DNA of 64,000 bases, from NCBI GenBank assembly GCA_021791615.1, contig JAJYWG010000187.1:1-64000 (forward strand), given 5' to 3'. The DNA comes from Actinomycetes bacterium (GTDB lineage: Bacteria; Actinomycetota; Acidimicrobiia; Acidimicrobiales; RAAP-2). Made by a program: the position numbers and the translations under genes. Below, piece by piece: positions 37,793 to 46,326 of this stretch (position 1 is its first letter; every line of letters starts with the position of its first letter). Below the pieces are notes generated by a model, which was not told the DNA's origin, made no database searches, and was given only the letters and a program-made list of their open reading frames with translations.

Positions 37793-38701
37793 GTGCCGAT
37801 CTCGCGCCAGAGCCTGGCTGATGACGAGGAGGTGCTGGTCGACCTCCGGCTTCACTGGCTCTTCTTTCTGGCTCCCGCGCTGGTGTCTCTCGTTGCGGTG
37901 GCGGCCGCCGTCACGGTGGTCGTCCGCTACCCCAAGGCGCCGGTCTTCGTCGCCTGGGTCCTGGCGGTCATGGTGGCAGTGCCTGTCCTCTGGCTCGCAG
38001 GGCGACTGTTCAAGTGGATGGGCATCAGCCTCCTCGTCACCACCACCCGCCTGATCTACCGCCAGGGGATCTTGGGCCGGGATCTGGTCCAGCTCCGCTT
38101 GCAGCGGGTGACCGAGGTCCACTGCACCCAAACCTTCGTGGACCGCCTCGTCGGCACGGGACGCATGGTCATCGAAGTCGAAGGAGACGGGCCCATGGCA
38201 ATCGACGACGTGCGCCGCCCCGCTGCCCTCCAAAGGGTCATCACGCGCCAGCTCGACGCGCTCCAGTCCGGCATGCCCAATGGCGCCGTCCGGTCACACC
38301 GGGGTTCTGACTACGAGCCGTCGCGCACCGCCGCCGAACCCCGTGGCTGGGCCCCGTCCCCAGGAGCGGACTCGACGCCGCCGAGCGGCACGCCGTCCGT
38401 GCACGGGTCGCCAGGGCCAGGCGGGATCGAGCCGTTCGCCGCCGGAGCGACTGGTGCTGCACCTCCGGCGGCCTTTCCCTCAATGGCACCCGCGGGATCG
38501 GTCGTTCCCCCCGCGGCGCCGGACCATGAAAGAGGGGTGAACAGGTTCACCTCCGACGAGGTGGGTGAAAGAACCGGTGAGGCGGGTGGCACCGCGTCGA
38601 TCCCACAGCAGCTCATCGCCCTCGACGAGCTCCGTCGCCGGGGGATCATCTCCGATGAGGAGTTCGCCGCGAAGAAGACTGAGCTCTTGGGCCGGATGTG
38701 A
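37793..38701 (+). CDS. PH-domain (bPH2/DUF304) membrane protein with C-terminal SHOCT motif
   Basis: A 302-residue protein. Two membrane helices (about residues 23-45, FFLAPALVSLVAVAAAVTVVV, and 50-68) precede a bacterial PH-like domain containing VTTTRLIYRQGILGRDLVQLRL and MVIEVEGDGPMAIDDVRRP. A Pro/Ala/Gly-rich linker leads to a SHOCT motif at the C-terminus (DELRRRGIISDEEFAAKKTEL), a short helical module often fused to membrane proteins and thought to mediate oligomerisation. The GTG at 37793 lies 8 nt after a TACGCT hexamer. The gene diverges from the giant surface gene. Cellular role unknown. Confidence 0.8.
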   Translation: MPISRQSLADDEEVLVDLRLHWLFFLAPALVSLVAVAAAVTVVVRYPKAPVFVAWVLAVMVAVPVLWLAGRLFKWMGISLLVTTTRLIYRQGILGRDLVQLRLQRVTEVHCTQTFVDRLVGTGRMVIEVEGDGPMAIDDVRRPAALQRVITRQLDALQSGMPNGAVRSHRGSDYEPSRTAAEPRGWAPSPGADSTPPSGTPSVHGSPGPGGIEPFAAGATGAAPPAAFPSMAPAGSVVPPAAPDHERGVNRFTSDEVGERTGEAGGTASIPQQLIALDELRRRGIISDEEFAAKKTELLGRM

Positions 38702-38787
38702 GGTGTGCCGCCACCGCCACGTGTGGCTCTCCGGGCCGCTTGGCGCCCCTGCCGCTGCGCCTGACGCCGGGCTGGTGCCGCCGACGC

Positions 38788-38793
38788 TACCGT
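38788..38793 (+). promoter_or_regulatory. -10 hexamer of a probable leaderless mRNA (zinc-ribbon gene)
   Basis: TACCGT at exactly -12 to -7 from GTG 38800. This also supports that GTG as the true start rather than the longer upstream ORF. Confidence 0.5.
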
Positions 38794-38799
38794 AGGGCG

Positions 38800-39054
38800 G
38801 TGGAAATCCGTCGATATCGCTGCAACGCTTGCGGGAACCTCACGCGTTTCGACGTCACGGTCACCCGGACGACGCGGGCCTTCTACCACTATTCGGTGGG
38901 CGGCGACTTGCGTGTCGATCACGAGGACGTCACGTCCGAAGTGGTCGAGTCGGTGGAGTGCCGGTGGTGTGGCCACGGCCGTGAAGTCGAACTGGTCGAC
39001 GGCGAACATGGTGCCGGTCGGGTGGTCGGAACGGGGAACGTTCCTCCGGCGTGA
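38800..39054 (+). CDS. Small zinc-ribbon protein
   Basis: An 84-residue protein with two CxxC pairs, CNACG at about residues 8-12 and CRWCGHG near 55, forming a zinc ribbon around a segment with FDVTVTRTTRAFYHYSVGGD. I chose GTG 38800: the ribbon begins immediately after it, the extra residues of the longer ORF are low-complexity, and a TACCGT -10 hexamer lies at -12 to -7. The stop overlaps the start of the next gene (GTGA), so it is coupled to the thioredoxin-fold protein and perhaps works with it. Function unknown. Confidence 0.75.
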   Translation: MEIRRYRCNACGNLTRFDVTVTRTTRAFYHYSVGGDLRVDHEDVTSEVVESVECRWCGHGREVELVDGEHGAGRVVGTGNVPPA

Positions 39055-39791
39055 CCCGTCGGCGCATGCAGCCGCGTACCGTCCGGCCGCCGGTCGTGAC
39101 TGCAGAACCGCTGGTCGTGGCTGCTGAATTGGTGCCCATCCCGACGTACCGGGGGTCTCCGGCGACCATCGCGACCGACATCTCGGGCGTGGACCCATTC
39201 GGCGAACCGGTCGAGATCTCCATCGTCGGCTCGGGTCGTTGGACGCTCTTGGTGTTCCTCTCGTCCTCATGTCATGGCTGCAGACCGCTGTGGGAGGTGC
39301 TGTCCGATCCGCAAGCCTGCGGGCTCTCAGTCTCCGACGAGCTGGTCGGTGTCACCCGGGATCCGTGTCACGAAGACCCCGGCGCTGTCCGGCGTTGGGC
39401 GGTCCCCCCCGCACGTATCGTCATGTCCGATGCCGTGTGGCACGCCTACGGGGTCCACGGCCCACCGTTCTTCTCTCTGGTCGACGGCCGAGACGCGAGA
39501 CGGAGTCCTCAAGGTGCGACGGTCGGGCGTGGGGGAGCGGCGGCTGCCCAGCATGGCGGTACCTGCGCGCTCGGGCCGGCTCCTCGAGTGGTGTCCGAAG
39601 GAGTCGTCTGGGGGGTCGACCAGCTCGCCGAAGACGTTCGCCGTGCCGTTGCGCAGCATTCGACCACAAGTGGAGCAGTAGCCGGACCCGCCCCCGCGCC
39701 GGTGGCCGCGCCGGCTGGATCGCCTTCGGACAGTCTCCCAGGACGCCGTGAAGCCCCAACAACGCCACCGGGCACCGTCTTCGGTGGCTAA
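39051..39791 (+). CDS. Thioredoxin-fold (TlpA/MauD-like) protein
   Basis: A 246-residue protein with a thioredoxin-like core: strand WTLLVFLSSSCHGCRPLWE (CHGC, CxxC motif at about residues 74-77), then VGVTRDPCHEDP and YGVHGPPFFSLVDG with the cis-Pro position. This suggests a thiol-disulfide or peroxide-related role. No clear signal peptide is present, so it may be cytosolic. A segment after residue 145 (ARRSPQGATVGRGGAAAAQHGG) breaks the fold before EGVVWGVDQLAEDV, and the C-terminal 40 residues are Pro/Ala/Ser-rich. GTG 39051 overlaps the preceding zinc-ribbon stop. The two form a small coupled unit. Confidence 0.7.
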   Translation: MTRRRMQPRTVRPPVVTAEPLVVAAELVPIPTYRGSPATIATDISGVDPFGEPVEISIVGSGRWTLLVFLSSSCHGCRPLWEVLSDPQACGLSVSDELVGVTRDPCHEDPGAVRRWAVPPARIVMSDAVWHAYGVHGPPFFSLVDGRDARRSPQGATVGRGGAAAAQHGGTCALGPAPRVVSEGVVWGVDQLAEDVRRAVAQHSTTSGAVAGPAPAPVAAPAGSPSDSLPGRREAPTTPPGTVFGG

Positions 39792-39866
39792 TACACCCCC
39801 AGTGCACACTGTCTCATGCAGCCGAGGGCTCAGATCGAGCATCGGCTGGTCGGGAAGGAGACACTC

Positions 39867-40070
39867 ATGGACACGAATGGCTTCACGATCGACTGCGAGA
39901 GCTGTGCATGGCAGGCGACGGCCATGTGCGATGACTGCGTGGTCTCGTACCTGCTCGGGCGCGAGCCGGACGACGCGGTGGTTGTCGATGCCGCCGAAGC
40001 TCGTGCGATGCGGATGCTCGAGCGCGCCGGGCTCGTGCCGAGTCTCCGGTTCGAGACGCGGAGCGGCTGA
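39867..40070 (+). CDS. Small conserved Cys-rich protein
   Basis: A 67-residue protein with CESCAWQATAMCDDCVVSYLLG at residues 9-30, four cysteines that could bind a metal. Short proteins with a CDDCVV-type motif occur in many actinobacteria, without known function. The ATG at 39867 is chosen because GAAGGAG lies 8-14 nt upstream; an earlier in-frame start (39816) lacks such a site. It precedes the glycosyltransferase gene by about 18 nt and may be in the same transcript. Confidence 0.65.
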   Translation: MDTNGFTIDCESCAWQATAMCDDCVVSYLLGREPDDAVVVDAAEARAMRMLERAGLVPSLRFETRSG

Positions 40071-40088
40071 GCAGCGGGAGCGGCGACG

Positions 40089-41351
40089 GTGATGACCGGC
40101 GATGGTCTGGGAGCGCGACGCCTCGGTCAGCGACTTGTCCGCCACCCCCAGCCCGGCCGCCATAGCCAGCCCGGTGGGCACGGCCAGCCCGGTGGGCACG
40201 GCCAGCCTGGCCGCCACCTCCTTGTCACGAATGACTTCCCTCCCAAAGTCGGCGGCATCCAGAGCTACCTCTGGGAACTGTGGAGCCGGCTCGATCCCGA
40301 GAGCTACGTCGTGCTCAGCGCGAGCTCGGATCCGGGCGCGGGCACGTTCGACGCCGAGCAAGCGCAGCGCGGGGTCCGCATCGAGCGGGTGCCGCAGCGG
40401 ATCCTCTACTTCCCGACCCGCTCGGCTCGCCAGCGGGTGCGGACCCTGGCCGGCGAAGTGGGGGCTTCGCTGGTGATCCTCGACCCCGCGGTGCCACTCG
40501 GCCTGATCGGTCCCGAGCTCGGCATCCCCTACGGCGTCGTCCTCCACGGAGCGGAGGTCACGGTTCCCGCTCGCGTGCCCGGCATGAGGTCCACCCTGGC
40601 TCGAGTCCTCGCGGGCGCGTCGCTCGCCATCTCCGCCGGTGGGTATCCCGCAGCCGAGGGGAGGAGAGCCGCCGGACAGCAGATGCCCCCGGTGGTCGAG
40701 ATCCCTCCTGGAGTCGATTGCACGAGGTACACGCCGCTCGACGGCGAAGCACGGGCCGCTGCCCGGCATCGTCTTGGCCTCCCGACCGATGGCCTGCTGG
40801 TGGCGAGTGTGAGCCGGTTGGTCCCTCGCAAAGGCATGGACGTGACGGTGGAGGCGGTTCGCCGGCTTCGTTCGTCGTTTCCCGACATCACCCTGGCCAT
40901 TGCGGGCACGGGCCGTGAGGAGACGGCGCTCGCCGCCCAGGTCCGACGTTCGGGCGCGCCGGTCCACCTGCTCGGTCGGGTTGGCGAAGAGGAGAAGTCG
41001 ATGCTGCTCGGCGCGTGCGACGTCTTCGTCATGGCATGCCGGACCCGCTGGCTGGGCCTGGAGCAGGAAGGCTTCGGGATCGTGTTCATGGAGGCGGCGG
41101 CGTGCGGGGTACCGCAGGTCGCGGGGTCGAGCGGGGGAGCGGCAGAAGCGGTGGAGGACGGCGAGACCGGATTGGTGGTCGATCGGCCCGGTGACCCGGG
41201 AGCCGTTGCCGAGGCATTGCGACGCCTGCTGTCCGACGCTGCCTTGCGCAGGCGCATGGGTGCCGCTGCGCGTCGCCGGGCAGTGGCATCCTTCGATTAC
41301 GACCGTCTCGCCCCTAGGCTGGTCGAGGCCCTTTCGAACTACGGGTCCTGA
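40089..41351 (+). CDS. GT4 glycosyltransferase, PimB-like
   Basis: A 420-residue GT-B fold transferase. After a low-complexity N-terminus (QPGGHG repeats, about residues 20-42) the domain starts HLLVTNDFPPKVGGIQSYLWEL. Later motifs are PGVDCTRYTP, VSRLVPRKGMDVTVEAVRRL and the E-x7-E donor-site loop EGFGIVFMEAAACGVPQVAG. The opening and donor motifs resemble actinobacterial GDP-mannose-dependent phosphatidylinositol mannosyltransferases (PimB type), which act at the inner membrane face in PIM and lipoglycan synthesis; donor and acceptor here are inferred. Starts are GTG 40089 or ATG 40092. Confidence 0.8.
   Translation: MMTGDGLGARRLGQRLVRHPQPGRHSQPGGHGQPGGHGQPGRHLLVTNDFPPKVGGIQSYLWELWSRLDPESYVVLSASSDPGAGTFDAEQAQRGVRIERVPQRILYFPTRSARQRVRTLAGEVGASLVILDPAVPLGLIGPELGIPYGVVLHGAEVTVPARVPGMRSTLARVLAGASLAISAGGYPAAEGRRAAGQQMPPVVEIPPGVDCTRYTPLDGEARAAARHRLGLPTDGLLVASVSRLVPRKGMDVTVEAVRRLRSSFPDITLAIAGTGREETALAAQVRRSGAPVHLLGRVGEEEKSMLLGACDVFVMACRTRWLGLEQEGFGIVFMEAAACGVPQVAGSSGGAAEAVEDGETGLVVDRPGDPGAVAEALRRLLSDAALRRRMGAAARRRAVASFDYDRLAPRLVEALSNYGS
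40156..40218 (+). repeat. In-frame 18-nt tandem repeats near the start of the glycosyltransferase
   Basis: Units of 18 nt (CAGCCCGGTGGGCACGGC and variants) encode QPGGHG/QPGRHS hexapeptides, about four copies just before the first beta strand of the enzyme. The boundaries given are approximate. Confidence 0.8.
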
Positions 41352-41510
41352 CGGGAGCGGGCATCGGACGAGCGGGCATCAAAGACCCGTGCGCTCTCGC
41401 CTAGGGTGAGCCGTTGCCGTCAGGCGCCGGGTCTGATCCCGGAGCCGGAGGCGGTGCCGGCGGCCGAGAGATGCCGGGTGTACACGGGATGCTGGACAGA
41501 GGAGGACCAG

Positions 41511-41954
41511 GTGCCGGACAACGCTACGGAGCACACCAGTGTGGCGGCGCCGCCCGAGCGGTGCTTTGCCGTTGTGGCAGACATCGAGCGGTACCCCGAG
41601 TGGGCCGCCGACATCAAAGAGGTCACGGTCCTCGAGCGCGACGACGAGGAGCGTCCGCTTTCAGTCACCTTCCGGGCTGCCGCGTTCGGGAGGAGCACGA
41701 GCTACACCTTGGCCTATGACTATTCAGAAGCACCCCGCGTGCTCTCGTGGAAGCTCACCAAAGGCGATATCACCACGAAGCTTGACGGCAGCTATGAATT
41801 CGACGCGGCCGACGGAGGTGGCACCGACATCAGCTACCACCTCGAAGTCGAGCTGCGGGTCCCCATCCCCGGGTTCATCAAGATGCGGGCCCAGAGCCGG
41901 ATCATGACCACCGCGTTGCGCGACCTCAAGGCACGGGTCGAGTCCACGGCGTGA
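41511..41954 (+). CDS. SRPBCC (START-like, polyketide cyclase) family protein
   Basis: A 147-residue protein of the helix-grip fold. It begins with the family pattern TSVAAPPERCFAVVADIERYPEWAADIKEVTVLERD and ends IPGFIKMRAQSRIMTTALRDLKARVES. Members bind hydrophobic ligands in a cavity; close relatives in actinobacteria are annotated as cyclase/dehydrase or coenzyme Q-binding proteins. The GTG at 41511 is chosen because GAGGAGG lies 6-12 nt upstream and the fold begins right after. The ROK kinase gene follows. Confidence 0.8.
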   Translation: MPDNATEHTSVAAPPERCFAVVADIERYPEWAADIKEVTVLERDDEERPLSVTFRAAAFGRSTSYTLAYDYSEAPRVLSWKLTKGDITTKLDGSYEFDAADGGGTDISYHLEVELRVPIPGFIKMRAQSRIMTTALRDLKARVESTA

Positions 41955-42049
41955 ACCCGAGTGCCCGGCTCCCTTCGCGCTCCCAGCGAGGCGTGAGCCC
42001 GAGATCGGTTCTCCGGGCGCCTTCACGGTCGCGCCGGCGGGTCCGCAAC

Positions 42050-43207
42050 GTGACCGGAGCGGGCCGCGGGCTCGCCTTCGGGATCGACATTGGGGGCACG
42101 AAGATGCTCGGTGTGGCGATAGACGCCGACGACGAGATCGTCGCCGAAGCCCGGGTTCCCACGCCCCACGCCGCACTCGACCTGCTCGAGCAGCCTGCGA
42201 GCGCGCTCGAGCAAGGTGGGGAGCCGGGCACGAGAGGCGCGGGCGCGCCGGGCACGAGAGGCGCGGGCACTGACGTCGCCGACGCAGTGGTCGAGGTAGT
42301 GCGGTTGCTACGCCTCGAGATCGAAGGTGGCACAGGACGTGCCAACCCCGCCACACCAGGCCCGGCACCCGCCACACCAGGCACAGTACCCGCCACCGGT
42401 CCCAGCACCCGCCACCGGAGCGCTACTCGTGCACCGGTCGGAGTGGGCGCTCCGGGGATGCTCGATCGTGACGGTGTGCTGAGGTTCTCCCCCAACTTGC
42501 CCGGTGCAGCAGGAGCCGACCTCCACGCTTTGATCTCCGTCCGCATGCCCGGAACGACGGTGGTCGTGGAGAACGACGCCAACTGCGCGGCCCTGGCTGA
42601 GCTGCGGCATGGAGCGCTCCGCGGCGCCGAGGACGCGGTCGTGGTCACGCTGGGGACCGGGATCGGCGGGGGCATCGTGCGCGGCGACCGGGTCGTGCTC
42701 GGCGCGTTCGGGTTCGCCGGGGAGATCGGTCACATGGTGGTGGACCCGGCAGGACCTCCGTGCCCGTGCGGGCGCCGGGGCTGCTGGGAGCGCTACGCGT
42801 CGGGGGGCGGCCTGGCCCGGCTGGCCCGCGAGGCGGCCTATGCCGGACGGCTTGGCGACGTGGTGGCCATGGCAGGTGGTGACCCCGAGCTCGTCCGTGG
42901 CGAGCACGTCACGCGCGCCGCTCGTCGGGGTGAGCCGGGCGCGCTCGGGGTTATGGACGAGCTCGGCTGGTGGATCGCCTTGGGCTTGACCAACCTGGTG
43001 GCGATCCTGGATCCAGAGAGGATCGTGCTCGGCGGTGGGCTCGGCGAGGCAGAGGAGATGTTGCTGGCGCCGACCCGTCGGGCATTTGCCCACCTGGCCG
43101 AAGGAGCCGTCGTCCGTCCCGACATCGAGATCCTCGTCGCCGAGCTGGGAGAGCGTGCCGGCGCCGTCGGCGCAGCGATGATGGCCCGGACCGGCGGGCT
43201 CGGATGA
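42050..43207 (+). CDS. ROK family sugar kinase (glucokinase-like)
   Basis: A 385-residue ROK protein. Motifs in order: ATP-binding GIDIGGTK (residues 11-18), catalytic ENDANCAALAE, GTGIGGGIV, and zinc-binding CPCGRRGCWERYASG, as in glucokinase GlkA. It would phosphorylate glucose or a related hexose at C6. Two low-complexity inserts occur in the N-terminal domain: PGTRGAGA repeats (two 24-nt units) and an ATPGPAPATPGT stretch. I chose GTG 42050, which puts the phosphate loop at the usual distance from the N-terminus; the ORF also runs back to GTG 41951, which overlaps the previous stop as GTGA but adds an Arg/Ser-rich tail. Its stop overlaps the next gene (ATGA). Confidence 0.82.
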   Translation: MTGAGRGLAFGIDIGGTKMLGVAIDADDEIVAEARVPTPHAALDLLEQPASALEQGGEPGTRGAGAPGTRGAGTDVADAVVEVVRLLRLEIEGGTGRANPATPGPAPATPGTVPATGPSTRHRSATRAPVGVGAPGMLDRDGVLRFSPNLPGAAGADLHALISVRMPGTTVVVENDANCAALAELRHGALRGAEDAVVVTLGTGIGGGIVRGDRVVLGAFGFAGEIGHMVVDPAGPPCPCGRRGCWERYASGGGLARLAREAAYAGRLGDVVAMAGGDPELVRGEHVTRAARRGEPGALGVMDELGWWIALGLTNLVAILDPERIVLGGGLGEAEEMLLAPTRRAFAHLAEGAVVRPDIEILVAELGERAGAVGAAMMARTGGLG

Positions 43208-44022
43208 AGCCGCCCGGCACCCCGGCACCGCCCGGCACCCCGGCACCGCCCGGTACCCCGGTACCGCCCGGCACCCCAGCGGTCCGTTCCGGCGTGGTGC
43301 TCCCGACCTTCTGCGACGAGGCGGGTCCGGCGCTCGAGGTTGCCCGCCGAGCCGAAGCCGCCGGTGTCTCGGGCGTGTTCTGCTACGACCACCTCTGGCC
43401 GATGGGACGGCCGGACCGTCCGGCGCTGGCCCCGTTCCCGGTGCTCGCGACGATCGCCGCCGGCACCGAACGGCTGTGGGTCGGGACGCTCGTGGCCCGG
43501 GTGGGCTTGGTCCCCGACGAGGTGCTCCTCGCCGAGATCGACACGCTCTCGGTCCTGGCTCCTGGCCGAGTGGTCGTCGCGTTGGGCACCGGCGATCACC
43601 TGAGCGCCGAGGAGAACAGGGCCTACGGCATCCCTTTCCCTCCGGCAGCCACACGCCGCGACGCGCTGCGGCGGGTCGCACGGACGCTGAAAGCGCGCGG
43701 GGTGCCGGTGTGGATCGGTGCCGGAGCGCGGGCGACGACGGCGGTGGCCGAGGAAGTCGGCGTCGCGCTGAACGTGTGGGACGCCTCCCCCGAGGAGGTG
43801 GCCTCGTTGTCCCAGAGGACCGAAGTGACGTGGGCCGGCCCGGTGCCGGGTGCCGCGACGGGTGGAGCCGCCGCGACCGACGAGGCGATCACCGACGCGG
43901 CGGCCCTCGACTCCTCCGTCTTGCAACTGGCTGCCGCCGGGGCCACGTGGATCGTGTACGGCTGGCCGGTGCCGATGGAGCCGCTGGTTCGAGCGGTCGG
44001 GGCGCAATCTGGCGCGCACTAA
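43204..44022 (+). CDS. LLM-class (F420-type) oxidoreductase, short
   Basis: A 272-residue luciferase-like TIM-barrel protein with VVLPTFCDEAGPALEVARRAEAAGVSGVFCYDHLW near the N-terminus, then GTLVARVGLVPDEVLLAEIDTLSVLAPGRVVVALGTGD and GVPVWIGAGA. These segments match F420- or flavin-dependent LLM oxidoreductases; the shorter length suggests reduced insertion loops. ATG 43204 overlaps the ROK kinase stop in ATGA. Immediately after the start, four 18-nt tandem repeats encode PPGTPA hexapeptides. Substrate unknown. Confidence 0.78.
   Translation: MKPPGTPAPPGTPAPPGTPVPPGTPAVRSGVVLPTFCDEAGPALEVARRAEAAGVSGVFCYDHLWPMGRPDRPALAPFPVLATIAAGTERLWVGTLVARVGLVPDEVLLAEIDTLSVLAPGRVVVALGTGDHLSAEENRAYGIPFPPAATRRDALRRVARTLKARGVPVWIGAGARATTAVAEEVGVALNVWDASPEEVASLSQRTEVTWAGPVPGAATGGAAATDEAITDAAALDSSVLQLAAAGATWIVYGWPVPMEPLVRAVGAQSGAH
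43208..43281 (+). repeat. Four in-frame 18-nt tandem repeats at the start of the LLM gene
   Basis: CCGCCCGGCACCCCGGCA-type units, four copies, encode PPGTPA/PPGTPV. One unit uses GTACCCCGGTA, showing synonymous drift. Confidence 0.85.
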
Positions 44023-44025
44023 CCT
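44020..44025 (+). promoter_or_regulatory. Candidate -10 hexamer of a leaderless internal promoter (aminotransferase)
   Basis: TAACCT at exactly -12 to -7 from ATG 44032. It overlaps the TAA stop of the preceding gene, so coincidence is possible. Confidence 0.35.
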
Positions 44026-44031
44026 GAGTGG

Positions 44032-45255
44032 ATGGAGTTCCGCCGGATCAACGGCCTGCCGCCGTACGTCTTCGCCACTATCGACAGCCTCAAGCTGGAG
44101 GCTCGGCGAGCCGGCAAGGACGTCATCGACCTCGGGTTCGGCAACCCCGACCTGCCCTCCCCGTCAGTGGCGGTCGACAAGCTGGCCGAGGCGGCCCACA
44201 ACCCGAGGAACCACCGGTACTCCTCCTCCAAGGGCATCCCCAAGCTGCGCCAGGCGATCAGCGACCTCTACAGCCGGACGTTCGGCGTCGAGGTGGACCC
44301 CGAGTCCGAGGTGGTCACCACCATCGGCGCCAAGGAGGGACTGTCTCACCTCATGTGGGTGCTGCTGGGCCCAGGCGACACGGCGTTCGTTCCCTCACCG
44401 TCGTACCCGATCCACATCTACGCGCCGCTCTTCGCGGGGGCGGACATCCGCCAGGTCCCGCTCCACGGGCCCGGCAGCACAGCCGGGAGCGAGGCCGGTT
44501 CGGGAGCGCTCGACCCGGGGGACGCGTTCTTTGACTCGCTGATGGAGACGTGGGAGTCGACGTGGCCCAAGCCCAGGGTGATCGTGCTGTCGTTCCCGCA
44601 CAACCCGACGACGGCGTGCGTGGAGTACGGCTTCATGGAGCGCCTGGTCGGGTTTGCCCGGGAGCACGAAGTGGTGCTCGTGCACGATTTCGCCTACGCC
44701 GATATCGGGTTCGACGGCTACCGCCCTCCTTCGATCCTGCAGGTCCCGGGAGCAAAGGACGTGGCAGTGGAGCTGTACACGATGACCAAGTCGTTCTCGA
44801 TGGCCGGTTGGAGAGTCGGCTTCATGCTGGGCAATGCCGCCATCATCCAGGCGCTCACCAAGCTCAAGAGCTACTTGGACTACGGCACGTTTCAGCCGAT
44901 CCAGATCGCCGCGATCGTCGCCATGAACGAGGCGTCCGACTACCCGAACCAGATCAGGGACTGCTACGAGATCAGGCGCAACACCTTGTGCAACGGCCTC
45001 AGCCGCATCGGGTGGGAGGTGACCCCTCCGAGGGGGACGATGTTCGTGTGGGCCAGGCTCCCCGAGCCCTATCGCGAGATGGGCTCACTCGAGTTCGCAA
45101 AGCTCTTGGTGCGTGATGCCGAGGTCGCTACCTCCCCCGGGGTCGGGTTCGGCCCAGGCGGTGACGGCCACGTGCGCTTCGCGCTGATCGAGAACGAGCA
45201 ACGCACCCTCCAGGCAGTGAGGAACCTCCGCCGGGCGCTCACGAAGCTCGGCTGA
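44032..45255 (+). CDS. Class I aminotransferase (AlaC / DapL-like)
   Basis: A 407-residue PLP enzyme of fold type I. Motifs: INGLPPYVFATIDSLK, DLGFGNPDLPSPS, YSSSKGIPKLRQAI, PSPSYPIHIYAPLFAGA, HDFAYADIGFDGY and the Schiff-base region TMTKSFSMAGWRVGF, with Lys before SFSM. This pattern matches E. coli AlaC-like alanine transaminases and LL-diaminopimelate aminotransferase relatives. A short PGSTAGSEAGSGAL insert lies between substrate-binding segments. It is 9 nt downstream of the LLM gene. Glutamate-pyruvate or related transamination is the likely reaction. Confidence 0.85.
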   Translation: MEFRRINGLPPYVFATIDSLKLEARRAGKDVIDLGFGNPDLPSPSVAVDKLAEAAHNPRNHRYSSSKGIPKLRQAISDLYSRTFGVEVDPESEVVTTIGAKEGLSHLMWVLLGPGDTAFVPSPSYPIHIYAPLFAGADIRQVPLHGPGSTAGSEAGSGALDPGDAFFDSLMETWESTWPKPRVIVLSFPHNPTTACVEYGFMERLVGFAREHEVVLVHDFAYADIGFDGYRPPSILQVPGAKDVAVELYTMTKSFSMAGWRVGFMLGNAAIIQALTKLKSYLDYGTFQPIQIAAIVAMNEASDYPNQIRDCYEIRRNTLCNGLSRIGWEVTPPRGTMFVWARLPEPYREMGSLEFAKLLVRDAEVATSPGVGFGPGGDGHVRFALIENEQRTLQAVRNLRRALTKLG

Positions 45256-45297
45256 GGCGGCCGTCTCGGGTCTCAGGGCCGGCCGGCCGCGGCGCTG

Positions 45298-46173
45298 TCA
45301 GGGCCGACCGTCTCCGGGCACGCCCACGCGGCACGTCTCGATCCTGCCGTGCCGTGCCGCTGCCGCCGGCTCCTCCTCGCTCGTGGGCCCGGTCACGCAG
45401 TACAGGGTCCGCCGGTCCGAGCCGCCGAGCATGCACGCAAAGCACGTCTGGGAAGTGGCGACCCGGTCCAGCACCTCGCCCCCCTCGGCCACTCGGCGGC
45501 ACTCCGGACCGAGCGCGTTGGCCACCCAGATCGCGCCGTCGGCGTCGAGGCAGATCCCGTCAGGCGCGCAGTTCTCCAGCGACGCCCATACTCTCCGGTC
45601 CTGCAGCGTGCCGTCGGCACCCACGGTGAACGCCGTGAGCTGCAGGGCCATCGATTCGGCGACCACGAGCGTGTGTCCGTCGGGGAAGAGCACGGACCCG
45701 TTCGGGAAAAAGAGATCGGCCGCGGCCTCCGTGGACGTGCCGTCGGGGTCGATCCGCACCAGGGAGGTCGTGCACGGGGACGCCTTCCCGGCGTAGAAGG
45801 CGTACAGGTCGAACCCGAAGTTCCCGACGTACGCTCGGCCGGCTGCGTCCACCACCATGTCGTTGCCGTGGAACGTGGCCCAGGGCGTGAGCGTGCCGTG
45901 AGGCACCAGGCGGCCGTCGGGCTCGCACCGCAGGACTTCCCTTGCCTGCATCGCGACGACGAGCAGGCGGCCGTCAGGCAGCCAGCCCAGCCCCGAAGGA
46001 CGGTCGTCCAGCTCCACCTCCCGGCGCCGATCACCGGCCTCGTCCACGGAGAAGACTGCGTGGTCGAAGAAGTCCGAGTACCACAGGCGACCCTCATGCC
46101 AGCGGGGCGACTCCCCGAAGTGAAGCCCGTCGACGAAGGGCTCGGCGTGGCGGTCAATCGGTGCGTCGCTCAT
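45298..46173 (-). CDS. SMP-30/gluconolactonase family hydrolase
   Basis: A 291-residue six-bladed propeller enzyme. Metal-site residues are seen in GLHFGESPRWHEGRLWYSD (Glu), GNDMVVDAAGRAYVGNFG (Asn) and CAPDGICLDADGAIWVAN (Asp). Members are calcium- or zinc-dependent lactonases acting on sugar or other lactones. ATG 46173 is chosen because GAGGAGG lies 6 nt upstream; a longer start at 46197 lacks this site. It is convergent with the aminotransferase gene and divergent from the acyltransferase. Confidence 0.85.
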   Translation of the reverse strand: MSDAPIDRHAEPFVDGLHFGESPRWHEGRLWYSDFFDHAVFSVDEAGDRRREVELDDRPSGLGWLPDGRLLVVAMQAREVLRCEPDGRLVPHGTLTPWATFHGNDMVVDAAGRAYVGNFGFDLYAFYAGKASPCTTSLVRIDPDGTSTEAAADLFFPNGSVLFPDGHTLVVAESMALQLTAFTVGADGTLQDRRVWASLENCAPDGICLDADGAIWVANALGPECRRVAEGGEVLDRVATSQTCFACMLGGSDRRTLYCVTGPTSEEEPAAAARHGRIETCRVGVPGDGRP

Positions 46174-46315
46174 GGGCTCCTCCTCTGCGCCGGGCAAACT
46201 CGGATCGGTCGTGCCCGGCCGACGGCAGGCCCACGCTACCTACTGCGAGGTCCGCCCGCCGCCCCGTGCCGCCCGCCGCCCCAACGTGTCCCCGCCACAG
46301 GCTGCTCTGCAGAGG

Positions 46316-46321
46316 TACGGT
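46316..46321 (+). promoter_or_regulatory. -10 hexamer of near-leaderless acyltransferase gene
   Basis: TACGGT at -11 to -6 from GTG 46327; no Shine-Dalgarno sequence lies between them. Confidence 0.4.
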
Positions 46322-46326
46322 GGCCC

